Origin: Psychrobacter glacincola
Lineage (GTDB): Bacteria; Pseudomonadota; Gammaproteobacteria; Pseudomonadales; Moraxellaceae
DNA length: 64,000 nucleotides
Assembly (NCBI GenBank): GCA_001411745.2
Contig: LIQB01000013.1
Coordinates: 27,763 to 91,762, forward strand
Direction: 5' to 3'
Both the position numbers and the translations under genes were made by a program. The notes below the pieces were generated by a model. It was not told where the DNA came from. It saw nothing but the letters and a program-made list of their open reading frames with translations, and did no database searches. Below are positions 36,814 to 45,660 of this stretch, one piece after another; within the stretch, counting starts at the first letter, position 1; each line of letters begins with the position of its first letter.

Positions 36814-37668
36814 TTAATCAGTCAACTCAGCATCGGAAGGGGAAAGGGAAGGGTTCAGTAACTGTATAATCAACTCTGACAATTGCTGCGACCAATAGCC
36901 ATACATGAGGCTGCTAGGATGAAAACCGTCACTGGCAAACATCACTTTGATATCGATTGGTGACCCGTTCGAATGCTCTGCTATCATTCGTGGAAAGTCA
37001 GTGGCCATGTAGGTGACACTATCATGAGCGGCGCAAACTTGCTGCAACGTGTTATCAAGGATAGAGGCTTTGGCACCCACAAAGTTACTTAGCGGGGCAG
37101 GTATCGCAGGCATTTGTGCCATCGGCGGCAGACTTAAAAAAATCAACTCTCGCACGCCAAATTTACGCTGAGCGATAGCGATAATACTTTCAATTTGCTG
37201 TTGCCATTTATCCACAGAGACTTTAGAGGTGGTGTCGTTGACGCCGACACTCAGCACCATCACATCAACAGGCTGGCTAGGCGCGGGTAGAACATAAAGC
37301 CTACGCAAGATATCGAAGCTGGTATGCCCCGTCGTCGCTTGCAATGACCAGTTCAGCGTATCAAACTGGTTTTGGATAGCAGACTGCTGCGTCAAAACAG
37401 GAATTAAGTTACCGACAAGCGCCTCTTGCTGCGTCTCACTACCGACGCCAGCCGCCGCCGAATCGCCAACGACCATTAGGTTTAATGTCCGCTTGTGCGC
37501 TTCTTTTATCGACTCAATCGCGTCATTTAATTGAACTTGCCCGTGCCTTTCACCATTTGGCTCAGGTAGACGTACCGTATCACGCTTAATTTTGCGCCCT
37601 TGATAAAGATAAATAGGAGCAAGCAGTACATCTCTTGCCACCGAGGCGATTTTATTGCTATTTATCAT
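36814..37668 (-). CDS. SGNH/GDSL-type hydrolase
   Basis: 284-residue lipase/esterase-like protein. Block I Ser70 lies in GDSAAAG (68-74), the oxyanion Asn in VGVNDTT, and the catalytic Asp247 and His250 in SDGFHPSS. An N-terminal hydrophobic stretch (about 8-21) may anchor it. The start is set at 37668: the stop of nadV is five bases upstream, and an AGGATGG site precedes it inside nadV. The earlier ATG at 37716 would overlap nadV by 44 bp. As the third gene after NadM-Nudix and NadV it is part of the same operon, but its link to NAD metabolism is unclear. Confidence 0.85.
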   Translation of the reverse strand: MINSNKIASVARDVLLAPIYLYQGRKIKRDTVRLPEPNGERHGQVQLNDAIESIKEAHKRTLNLMVVGDSAAAGVGSETQQEALVGNLIPVLTQQSAIQNQFDTLNWSLQATTGHTSFDILRRLYVLPAPSQPVDVMVLSVGVNDTTSKVSVDKWQQQIESIIAIAQRKFGVRELIFLSLPPMAQMPAIPAPLSNFVGAKASILDNTLQQVCAAHDSVTYMATDFPRMIAEHSNGSPIDIKVMFASDGFHPSSLMYGYWSQQLSELIIQLLNPSLSPSDAELTD

Positions 37669-37672
37669 ATTG

Positions 37673-39073
37673 CTACCATCCTGCACGCTCCCGAATAGTG
37701 GTGAGATTGTCTTCAATTAATAATTTACCATCGACATAAATATCACGCAGTAGGTTATCTACGTCTGCAGATAGGTCTTCAGCCTTGATGGTTTTTAGCT
37801 GTCCATTGCTGTTTTTGACCAGCGCCAAACGTCCCTTTTTTGAGCGTTTAGAGCGGCTAGTAATGGGATCTTTATAGATGTCTGTCCATGTGCCATCGAT
37901 AGAGATAGCGCTGGCTTTCATCGCCCAGCTCATGGTGTCGCGGTTGACTTGTTGTAGTAGACCACCGCCCATACCAAAGGTCACATTATCTGCGCTAAAG
38001 CCTGCTTTCATGACCACATCAATGATCTTAGTTAAGCTTTGCGGACTGATGCCATCTCCTTGGATGACACGTACATAATCAGGCAGCACTTTATAGCCTT
38101 TACTATTAATCGTTGTTCCAAATTTTACTGCCAAGCGCTCTAAGGCTTCGCGAACCACTTTGGCAGGCTCACCACTATCGGGTCGGATGACTAAGGTGCC
38201 GCCCATATTTTTGACGTCGTCTTTCAGGCTGCCGCCCCAGATATTATCAATGGCGTTCCATAAGTCATAGCTGTCAGAGACCACTGAGAAGCTTTTACCT
38301 ACGCCGCCAAACTGCTCAATCATATTGGCAAAAGCAGCGGTTTCGCCGTCACGACCCCACGCGGTCATGGTGCTATGCTCAGCGGCAGGAATAGAAAACG
38401 CGGGCATGTCTTTATCCATGTGGTACCAGCGGCTGGCAGCCACTAACGCCGTCATCGAATCGGTTCCAGCAAAGTTCACCAAATGCGCTAAGCTGCCGAG
38501 CGCGACAGACTCTTGACTAGATGCCCCGCGCGAGCCGAAATCGTGCAAACGAAAAGTGAGCGATTCGGTATTGTCTGCTGATTTTTCTAACGCTTGACGA
38601 ATGATGCCTTTGCAATAATGCGAGACACTAGCGACGGTTGATGGATACCAGATGGCACGAAGCAAGGCAGTCTCGATATAGCTTGGCAGCCAATAAAACT
38701 CTGGATCAGTATTGATAACTTGGCAGACCACATTGGATACTGGTACGATGCTGCCTTCAGGTATGGCTTCGATGCGCAGTGGCATGTAGCCGCCATGTTT
38801 ATCAACCAAACGCTCCCAGCCAGCACGGTTAAAGGTTAAACCATGTGCTTGAATGACCATTTCGGCTTCATCAATGTCTTGATGAGTGATTGGCGTGCTT
38901 AGATATTCTTTAATAAAGGCTTGCAAGCCAAAGAACACCACATCGTAGTCGCCTTTACGCGCCTCAATATAGCTGGACAGGTACTCACTACCTTTTGGGT
39001 ATTGCACCCAATGTGAGGTTTTGTAGCTGTCGCTATTTAGAATTAAATTGTTTAAATTGCTGGTATACATCAC
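37673..39073 (-). CDS. nadV: Nicotinamide phosphoribosyltransferase NadV
   Basis: 466-residue enzyme of the NAMPT family, which joins nicotinamide and PRPP to give NMN. Conserved elements are the N-terminal SDSYKTSHWVQYPKG, FHDFGSRGASS-type sequence (here RLHDFGSRGASSQES), VSDSYDLWNA, VIRPDSGEP and the phosphate-binding FGMGGGLLQQVNRDT. The family match is strong. The gene upstream encodes the adenylyltransferase that uses NMN, so the pair forms a two-step nicotinamide salvage route that bypasses deamidation. The start could be 39073 or the second Met (39070). Confidence 0.95.
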   Translation of the reverse strand: MMYTSNLNNLILNSDSYKTSHWVQYPKGSEYLSSYIEARKGDYDVVFFGLQAFIKEYLSTPITHQDIDEAEMVIQAHGLTFNRAGWERLVDKHGGYMPLRIEAIPEGSIVPVSNVVCQVINTDPEFYWLPSYIETALLRAIWYPSTVASVSHYCKGIIRQALEKSADNTESLTFRLHDFGSRGASSQESVALGSLAHLVNFAGTDSMTALVAASRWYHMDKDMPAFSIPAAEHSTMTAWGRDGETAAFANMIEQFGGVGKSFSVVSDSYDLWNAIDNIWGGSLKDDVKNMGGTLVIRPDSGEPAKVVREALERLAVKFGTTINSKGYKVLPDYVRVIQGDGISPQSLTKIIDVVMKAGFSADNVTFGMGGGLLQQVNRDTMSWAMKASAISIDGTWTDIYKDPITSRSKRSKKGRLALVKNSNGQLKTIKAEDLSADVDNLLRDIYVDGKLLIEDNLTTIRERAGW

Positions 39074-39203
39074 AGAACTCCTCTGCTTTGAGTTGCCGTA
39101 GCTGCGTTAATGAAAGAACAGTTACGGCGGTTAGCCCTTGCTGTCTATCAGCTTGGGCGTGGAAAATTGTTAATGAAAAATCGGATAATCGCCTGATAAA
39201 ATC

Positions 39204-40262
39204 CTACAAACCAACCATTTTAGTAATAATTGCATAATGGTCTTCAAACATCATGGTAGCGTCAAGCTCAGCGAGTGGTAACCAAAAAGCCGTGGCTGCA
39301 TCGTCGCCGCCTTTAACTTTTGGCAAGCCTTTTGGGTCATTTTTAAGTTGAAAATAAAAGGCTTGAGTAATTGTACGACCACGTGCTGAGCGATATGGGT
39401 CATCAAAGGTATGCTGACTATGACAAGAGCCGCGCAATACTGGCTCAGGGACTTTTAGGCGAGTCTCCTCACGTAGCTCACGGATACAGGCATCGAATAA
39501 GGTCTCTTTTGGATTCAAAAATCCGCCTGGTAATGCCCACAGTCCGCGCCCTGGCATGCTGCGGCGCTCAACCAATAGAATATGTCCTGACTGGACAATC
39601 AGGGCATCTGCTGTCATAAAGGTTGGTGGATAAGGCGCTGATTCCCACTGTCTTTTATATTTATCAATAAAGTCGGCTTCTTCGTGCAGATTTTGATATT
39701 CGTCTGTTTTTTTGAAGTCATTCAAAACCTTGCGCGTCGACTCAGGCGTGCGTTCAGGAGTCGGGGTCGCACCCATTAGATAGCTATCGCGAATCGGGGT
39801 AGCGGATAGATTGTGATAGCTCGGTACTGAGACGGACGCCCAGTTGGGGAATAGCGATAAATAATACGAGGAGCTGTCTTTGGAATGACCAATCAAGCCG
39901 ATATCAGTTTGCAAATCACCAGTAACAGACTTCACGCCTGCTTGCACGTACTGTAGCCAGCGCGTGTCGTTGTAGAGTGCATCATCTAGAGCAACGCAGT
40001 GAATACGTGCTGCTTCTGCTGCTGAATACGCGCCTTTAATCATGGCAGCACGCTCAGCGACGCTAAAGGGATTTCGTAAACTACGCGGTAAGTTAGCAGA
40101 GCCGATCAACATAATGACATTATCAGCACGCTTTAATGCTTCGTCGATGACTGCCTTATGTCCACGATGGAAGGGCTGGAAACGCCCGATAAAAACCAAA
40201 TAACGATAGTGTTTGTTGTCTTTAGCTGAACTTTGCTCTGATGATTCGCTCATATACGCCAC
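39204..40262 (-). CDS. nadM: Bifunctional NMN adenylyltransferase / Nudix hydrolase
   Basis: 352-residue fusion. The N-terminal nucleotidyltransferase domain has the ATP-binding GRFQPFHRGH (26-35) and the later ISxTxxR-like LSATPIRDS. The C-terminal Nudix domain carries the Nudix box from Gly247 to Leu269 (GGFLNPKETLFDACIRELREE), with Arg268 where a Gly is usual. NadM-Nudix proteins make NAD from NMN and cleave ADP-ribose or related compounds. The nadV gene is directly downstream on the same strand, 130 bp away, completing nicotinamide salvage. An alternative start is the Met at codon 4. Confidence 0.95.
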   Translation of the reverse strand: MAYMSESSEQSSAKDNKHYRYLVFIGRFQPFHRGHKAVIDEALKRADNVIMLIGSANLPRSLRNPFSVAERAAMIKGAYSAAEAARIHCVALDDALYNDTRWLQYVQAGVKSVTGDLQTDIGLIGHSKDSSSYYLSLFPNWASVSVPSYHNLSATPIRDSYLMGATPTPERTPESTRKVLNDFKKTDEYQNLHEEADFIDKYKRQWESAPYPPTFMTADALIVQSGHILLVERRSMPGRGLWALPGGFLNPKETLFDACIRELREETRLKVPEPVLRGSCHSQHTFDDPYRSARGRTITQAFYFQLKNDPKGLPKVKGGDDAATAFWLPLAELDATMMFEDHYAIITKMVGL

Positions 40263-40430
40263 TTTCCTACTACGGATATTTCATTGGTTAAAATTTATTG
40301 AGTAAAAAGTAATGACGCCAATACTGACACAGCCTATCACTCGCTGACAAGTATAAAGATGTTTAGAGGTGTGCGGTTTCTGATTATAGTCCGTACCATG
40401 CTGTAGTTAGGCTACAACCGCACCGCTATT

Positions 40431-41390
40431 TTAACGGGCATGCTGCTCAATCCACGCGGTAACTGTTGGCCAAATTTCGTGGGCAGCGTTACGACTGATC
40501 ATAATGCGGCTGTGCGTATAATCGTCCAAATCCCCATGGCTGAGCGAGTATTCTCGAAAAATATTGGCAGGGTTTTTAAAGGGTTCAAAAAATAGCTGAC
40601 AACCACGAGTAGGGGAGATGAAATTGTCGCCTTTTGCGCTGATAGCATAGATGGGTATCGTGATTTTTGGCATCTGTTGCCGGTAGTTTAAAGGTGCATC
40701 ATCAGCGGCGCATGTATCCATGCTGGCTGTATTAAATGTACGTTGCTTAAGAAAACTGCTGTTAAAGTTTTTTTGTAGATTCCAGTCGTACCACTGGTTC
40801 ATCATATGATAGCTTTCATTAAAAGGCCCTAGCTTGATTTTTTTAGCAGGGATGTAGCCAACCAGCCGCGTGAATAATTTTGCTACAAGAATTTTAGTAT
40901 GATTTATCGGATTTATTGCAGCGCCATAAGCTTGGCAGGCAAACATGCTGGCGCTATTAATTTTATCGATATAGCAGGGATGCTGGATCAAAAACATCGT
41001 TAAACCAACCCCGCCGCCGCTGTGGGTGACGCAATGTAGATTATCGAGTTTTAATTCCTCAAAAAGATAGCGAAAAGTCGCTTCATAGTCATAGGTTGCA
41101 ACCGTTTCGAAATTGAATTTTTCTTTGGGTATTGAGCTTGCGCCATGACCGCGCCATTCCATGATGTAGCAATGATGACCGAGGCGGGCTAGATACTCAG
41201 CGATTTTCAAACAGGTTTGTTTGTCCGAAAACGTGCCGTGCGTCAAAAATATGTTTTGCGATTTTATGGCAAAGGTATTGGTGGTAGAGGTATCGCTCTT
41301 TGTTTCGTCTTTTGTATTATCCACAATCTTCCAAACGGCGATTTGTTCGTCGTCTTTGGTCGTTACTAGATTCAGTGTTTGTGTCATCAT
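40431..41390 (-). CDS. Alpha/beta hydrolase
   Basis: 319-residue alpha/beta-fold protein. HGTFSD (51-56) forms the oxyanion region, YIMEWRGHG marks the following strand, and the nucleophile elbow reads VTHSGGG with Ser124 (Thr replacing the first Gly of GxSxG). A later Asp (SAKGDNF) and His (LSHGDLD) complete a plausible triad. It has no signal peptide. The substrate is unknown, and neighbours do not help. The second Met (codon 2) is an equally good start. Confidence 0.8.
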   Translation of the reverse strand: MMTQTLNLVTTKDDEQIAVWKIVDNTKDETKSDTSTTNTFAIKSQNIFLTHGTFSDKQTCLKIAEYLARLGHHCYIMEWRGHGASSIPKEKFNFETVATYDYEATFRYLFEELKLDNLHCVTHSGGGVGLTMFLIQHPCYIDKINSASMFACQAYGAAINPINHTKILVAKLFTRLVGYIPAKKIKLGPFNESYHMMNQWYDWNLQKNFNSSFLKQRTFNTASMDTCAADDAPLNYRQQMPKITIPIYAISAKGDNFISPTRGCQLFFEPFKNPANIFREYSLSHGDLDDYTHSRIMISRNAAHEIWPTVTAWIEQHAR

Positions 41391-41427
41391 AAGATTGATT
41401 CAACTAAAATATGAAGTTTCTGCTAGC

Positions 41428-41721
41428 TTAAATGTAATGTTTAACAATGAAAATTATAGTAATAAATATAAAGATGCTAAAAAATTGCGTTATAAAATAA
41501 CGTTTGAACATCCTCTTTTCTTCGATATCTAAGCGATCTCTATAGTCAATATAAAAGAATATCAACTGGAGTAATGGATTACGAAAAAATACCAACGCTA
41601 CATGAATTTTGATATAGCGAGACATAATTTCTTTTACAGCTTTGGTATAGTCAACACCCTCCGGTACTAAAAGCGCGACGACTATAATAAGGGCAACAAG
41701 AATGCCTAATATAATGATCAA
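41428..41721 (-). CDS. Small membrane protein, hypothetical
   Basis: 97-residue ORF with a strong N-terminal hydrophobic helix (about 2-19), a central Arg/Asp-rich segment (YIDYRDRLDIEEKRMFKRY) and another C-terminal hydrophobic helix (about 78-95). The start codon is TTG preceded by ATAGG. It ends 37 bp beyond the start of the hydrolase gene and stands in an AT-rich spacer, so it may be non-coding. I list it because the composition is coherent and helix-strand-helix in pattern. No family is recognised. Confidence 0.35.
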   Translation of the reverse strand: MIIILGILVALIIVVALLVPEGVDYTKAVKEIMSRYIKIHVALVFFRNPLLQLIFFYIDYRDRLDIEEKRMFKRYFITQFFSIFIFITIIFIVKHYI

Positions 41722-42249
41722 TAAGTAAACCTATAAGAAGATATTTAGGACAATACACTTTACCTTGTAAATAGATCTAAAACTAGCGCTAGAAAATAGC
41801 AAGCATGATAAGTGCTTTGGTTGTATGGTTTCACACAGTGTTAGACATGCCATAGTATTCGGAAGAAAGTAGGTGGTTAGTTAGTGTTCTAGGTGCTTGA
41901 TAATCACGGTAGCTGTCTTTATATAGTAGGGGATATATCAATCATTAGATAAGCGCTATTTATCGTAACTATTTCGTCATTGTTAATAAAGCATTAATAA
42001 AACCGATAGCAGTCATTTGTGAGCATTTTGGTTTAATTCACAGTAGCGCAGTCGGAATTGTCGTCTGAGTACGTTATAATAGCTGCTATAAATTGAGCAA
42101 AATGTTATAACAACGGCAGTCCGCATTTTAAGATAACAGACCGTAATGATTGATAACCCGCATAACTTATACCCGCTACCTAATTTTAAATTCACGACAC
42201 AGTAGCCATGACAGATATAGCGTTTGTGTCATAACGCATAGGACATATT
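41722..42249. other. Intergenic region upstream of nfuA
   Basis: 528 bp. A TATAAT lies at 42075-42080, about 170 bp before nfuA, without a clear -35. Otherwise AT-rich with no supportable gene or repeat. Confidence 0.45.
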
Positions 42250-42933
42250 ATGAGTGAGCACAACCAAGCTGAGAGCCAACTAGACCAGTCAGCAGACTAT
42301 GAATCAGCGCTAGATACTGAGCAAACTGTAGCAAAAAGCAATATTACTATTACTGAGTCAGCCCAAAGCTACTTAGCAGATTTGTTATCCAAGCAGGATA
42401 CCGATGGTATCGGCGTGCGTATTTTCGTTGAGCATCCAGGTACGCCGCGTGCAGAGTGCTGTATGGCTTATAACCAACCGGGCGAAGAGGATAGCGCTGA
42501 CCTGCGTTTTACGTATGACAGTTTTTCTGCCTTTATCGAAGCGGCGTCTGTTCCTTATTTAGAGGATGCAGTGATTGATTATAATAAAGACCGTTTTGGT
42601 GGTCAGCTGACCTTCCGTGCACCAAACTCTAAAGTACCTAAAGTAGGTGCGGATGCCAGTGTCGAAGAGCGCATCAACTACGTATTGCAGTCAGAGATTA
42701 ATCCCGGTCTGGCCGCCCATGGTGGTGACGTACAGTTGCTTGAGCTGATTGATGAAGAAGGCGTTGGTCTGACTGCGGTATTGAAGTTTGGTGGTGGTTG
42801 CCAAGGCTGTTCAGCCGTTGACATGACCTTACGTCAAGGCGTTGAAGTGCAACTTAAGCAGCAAATACCAGAGTTGACGCAAGTGATTGATGAGACCGAT
42901 CATACCCGTACCGAAAACGCTTACTATAAATAG
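42250..42933 (+). CDS. nfuA: Fe-S cluster carrier NfuA
   Basis: 227-residue protein that delivers 4Fe-4S clusters to target enzymes. About 30 acidic, low-complexity residues precede the A-type domain (about 31-125, starting [16 protein letters not shown]). The Nfu domain (about 135-220) carries the cluster-binding CXXC in [15 protein letters not shown] (Cys184 and Cys187), which holds a cluster at the dimer interface. The domain order is that of gammaproteobacterial NfuA, and E. coli NfuA is about 191 residues, so the N-terminal acidic tail is extra. Followed by a terminator. Confidence 0.96.
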   Translation: MSEHNQAESQLDQSADYESALDTEQTVAKSNITITESAQSYLADLLSKQDTDGIGVRIFVEHPGTPRAECCMAYNQPGEEDSADLRFTYDSFSAFIEAASVPYLEDAVIDYNKDRFGGQLTFRAPNSKVPKVGADASVEERINYVLQSEINPGLAAHGGDVQLLELIDEEGVGLTAVLKFGGGCQGCSAVDMTLRQGVEVQLKQQIPELTQVIDETDHTRTENAYYK

Positions 42934-42986
42934 AAATCTCAGTAAAAGCCAAAGCGTTAAGTAATATCTGAAGAGTTATTTTAATT

Positions 42987-43021
42987 AAAAAGCCAAGTTT
43001 TGATGAACTTGGCTTTTTTTA
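42987..43021 (+). terminator. Terminator of nfuA
   Basis: AAAAAGCCAAGTT / AACTTGGCTTTTTTT hairpin with a TTGATG loop, 55 bp after the stop codon. Confidence 0.9.
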
Positions 43022-43121
43022 TTGCTATGATTTGGTAGATTGTTTTTTAGCTGAATCTTCAGTGACATATTGTTGATTAGTCATTTATTGATTAATAACT
43101 TTTATCGAAATAAAGGAATAT

Positions 43122-44447
43122 ATGATGAGTGACGAACAAGCAGACCAGCAAACAGCCCAAAAATCAGCGACGCCTCAACGTCTTGAGACCTTGGCGATTC
43201 ACGCTGGTTATAGCGTTGAGCCAACGACTAAAGCGGTCGCAGTGCCGATTTATCACACCAGCTCGTATGCTTTTGATAACACTCAGCATGGTGCTGATTT
43301 GTTTGATCTAAAAGTTGCAGGCAATATCTATACCCGTATTATGAACCCGACCAATGCCGTGTTGGAGGAACGCGTTGCGGCGCTCGAAGGCGGTATCGGT
43401 GCCCTTGCCGTAGCATCTGGCATGGCAGCCATTACTTATGCGATTCAAACCATCTGTGAAGCGGGCGATAATATCGTTGCTGTGTCGACCTTGTACGGCG
43501 GTACTTATAATTTATTTGCCCACGCATTGCCGCGTCAAGGTATAGAAGTCCGCTTCTTTGACCACAAAAACCCTGAGGCGATTCGTGATTTGATTGATGA
43601 TAAGACTAAGATGGTCTTTGCTGAAAGTATCGGTAATCCATTGGGTAACATCGTAGATATTCAAGCGCTGAGTGATATCGCACATGAATATGGTGTGCCA
43701 GTGGTGATTGATAGTACGGTTGCCACGCCGGCGTTATGTCGTCCTTTTGAGTTTGGTGCAGATGTCGTGATTCATTCATTGACCAAATATATGAGTGGTA
43801 CGGGTACGTCGATTGGTGGGGCGATTGTCGATAGTGGTAAATTCGCATGGGGCGACTATCCTGAGCGTTTTCCGTTATTGAACACGCCAGATCATAGTTA
43901 TCACGGTGTGAACTTTGTCAAAGATGTCGGTGCAGCGGCCTTTATCGCTCGTGCTCGTGTGGCACCACTGCGTAATACAGGCGCGGCACTTAGCCCGTTG
44001 AATGCCTTTGGTATCTTGCAAGGGATGGAGACGTTAAGCCTACGTATGGAGCGTCATGTGCAAAACGCGCAAGCCGTCGCAGAGTATCTACGTGACCATG
44101 ATAAAGTTGCTTGGGTGAAATATGCGGGTTTACCAGATCATCCTGAGCATGAGCTTGCTAAGAAGTACATGAAAGGCACGCCTTCTGCTATTTTGACCTT
44201 TGGTGTTAAAGGTGGTTTGGAAGCTGGCGCTCGCTTTATCGATGCGCTGCAGCTGATTACTCGTTTGGTGAATATCGGTGATGCCAAATCATTAGCCTGT
44301 CATCCAGCGACGACCACGCATCGCCAGCTCAATGAGCAAGAGCTCGAAAATGCAGGGGTAAGCACTGATATGGTACGTCTATCAATTGGTATCGAGCACA
44401 TCGAAGATATCAAAGCGGATCTTGCGCAAGCATTAGCCTCGGCTTAG
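43122..44447 (+). CDS. metY: O-acetylhomoserine sulfhydrylase / aminocarboxypropyltransferase
   Basis: 441-residue PLP enzyme of the Cys/Met metabolism family. It starts after a short Gln-rich extension with LETLAIHAGYSVEPTTKAVAVPIY. The family motifs YTRIMNPTNAVLEERVAALEGG, SLYGG-type VSTLYGGTYNLF and the PLP lysine Lys222 in VIHSLTKYMSGTGTSIGG are all visible. The pattern and the absence of a MetB-type signature favour direct sulfhydrylation of O-acetylhomoserine to homocysteine. It stands alone, with AAAGGAATAT upstream of the start (the second Met is an alternative) and a terminator after it. Confidence 0.93.
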   Translation: MMSDEQADQQTAQKSATPQRLETLAIHAGYSVEPTTKAVAVPIYHTSSYAFDNTQHGADLFDLKVAGNIYTRIMNPTNAVLEERVAALEGGIGALAVASGMAAITYAIQTICEAGDNIVAVSTLYGGTYNLFAHALPRQGIEVRFFDHKNPEAIRDLIDDKTKMVFAESIGNPLGNIVDIQALSDIAHEYGVPVVIDSTVATPALCRPFEFGADVVIHSLTKYMSGTGTSIGGAIVDSGKFAWGDYPERFPLLNTPDHSYHGVNFVKDVGAAAFIARARVAPLRNTGAALSPLNAFGILQGMETLSLRMERHVQNAQAVAEYLRDHDKVAWVKYAGLPDHPEHELAKKYMKGTPSAILTFGVKGGLEAGARFIDALQLITRLVNIGDAKSLACHPATTTHRQLNEQELENAGVSTDMVRLSIGIEHIEDIKADLAQALASA

Positions 44448-44465
44448 TATTAAACGCTTTTTATT

Positions 44466-44500
44466 GAACTGAGCCATGTGAACTGAGCAATGTGAACTGA
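44466..44500. repeat. 14-bp tandem repeat, 2.5 copies
   Basis: GAACTGAGCCATGT, GAACTGAGCAATGT, then GAACTGA, directly after the metY stop. Apparently a slippage repeat in the spacer. Confidence 0.8.
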
Positions 44501-44524
44501 ATAATTTGTCTCATAATTAATAAT

Positions 44525-44558
44525 AAAAAAGCCCATATCAATCGATATGGGCTTTTTT
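44525..44558. terminator. Bidirectional terminator between metY and adenosine kinase gene
   Basis: AAAAAAGCCCATATC / GATATGGGCTTTTTT with loop AATC. Serves both convergent genes. Confidence 0.93.
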
Positions 44559-44586
44559 ATTATCGGCAATGACAGATTTTTATAAG

Positions 44587-45606
44587 TTAAGCAGATAGTA
44601 CACGCTTTGCAATATCTCTATAATCTTGTGAGGCCAATCGTGGTCCAAACTGTTGAATCACCTGCGCCGCCACTTCGCTGGCAAGATGACCACATTCAGG
44701 CAAGCTATAGTGCTGCGACAACGCGTATAAAAATGCTCCTGCATAATTATCACCGGCACCGTTGGTATCAATGACATTAGTAACGATTGGTGTAGCAACT
44801 TCATAAATCTCAATTTCTGATTTGTCATCAGCTTTATGGGCGATCGTTGCGCCATTGGCACCATCAGTGACGACTGCCGTCTGACAATACTCAAGCAGTG
44901 CGCGTGCGGCTGCCTTTACTTGTTTTTTCTCCGTAAAGAGTTTGGCTTCCTCACTATTACAGAATATCACTGCCACTTTATTGCCCAGCATATTGAGTAA
45001 ACCGTCTTTGGCAAACTTCACCACGGCAGGATCAGCAAAACTTACGGCAATTTTTGCAGAATGAATCCCTGCTTGTTGACGCAACTGAGTCATGGCAGGC
45101 TGAATACTCTCAGTCATGGCCAAGTAGCCTTCTATATATAGCCAGTCAGCTTGTGTCAGTGCATCAAAATCGACATTTTCTGCGGTGATTTCGCTTGAAG
45201 TACCGAGATAAGTTTGCATAGTGCGCTCGCCATCTTCAGTCACTGCGACCACACATGAACCCGTTACCCCGCCTGCATGGATAGACTTTTCTGAAGTTGC
45301 AACACCTGCTTCATGTAAGTCTTTTAGGTAAAACTCGCCTTGTTGATCGTCACCAACGCGGCAGGCATAAAATGGCTTGCCGCCTAAACTGGCAAAGGTA
45401 TACATCGTATTGGCCGCTGAGCCACCACCAGCCTGCTTTGATGGTGCAATTTCTGCTAGCTTAAAATACGCCAATAATTGCTGTTGCTCGTCGATACCTG
45501 CCAGCGTCATATTGCCTTTGGTCAAATCAGTCTCTTCTAGCGCCGCATCTGACAATACATATTCATGGTCAACCAATGCGTTGCCTATCGCCATTACATT
45601 GTACAT
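44587..45606 (-). CDS. Adenosine kinase (PfkB family)
   Basis: 339-residue sugar/nucleoside kinase. PfkB signatures: N-terminal AIGNALVDHEYVLSD, GGSAANTMYTFASLGG, GVTGSCVVAVTEDGERTM, and the C-terminal anion-hole motif DTNGAGDNYAGAF with catalytic Asp286. The overall pattern fits the adenosine-kinase subfamily, which phosphorylates adenosine to AMP, but guanosine or related nucleosides cannot be excluded. It ends near rsmI on the same strand (gene order rsmI then this gene, 54 bp apart), so the two may be co-transcribed. Confidence 0.88.
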   Translation of the reverse strand: MYNVMAIGNALVDHEYVLSDAALEETDLTKGNMTLAGIDEQQQLLAYFKLAEIAPSKQAGGGSAANTMYTFASLGGKPFYACRVGDDQQGEFYLKDLHEAGVATSEKSIHAGGVTGSCVVAVTEDGERTMQTYLGTSSEITAENVDFDALTQADWLYIEGYLAMTESIQPAMTQLRQQAGIHSAKIAVSFADPAVVKFAKDGLLNMLGNKVAVIFCNSEEAKLFTEKKQVKAAARALLEYCQTAVVTDGANGATIAHKADDKSEIEIYEVATPIVTNVIDTNGAGDNYAGAFLYALSQHYSLPECGHLASEVAAQVIQQFGPRLASQDYRDIAKRVLSA

Positions 45607-45660
45607 TGCTCACTTCTCCTCAATGGGTTTATAACTGTCTTTAATATTAATATCCAAAAA

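Noticed and set aside
37669..37716. Upstream start of the SGNH hydrolase
   Set aside because: It would overlap nadV by 44 bp and lacks a ribosome-binding site. The ATG at 37668 has AGGATGG upstream and starts right after the nadV stop.
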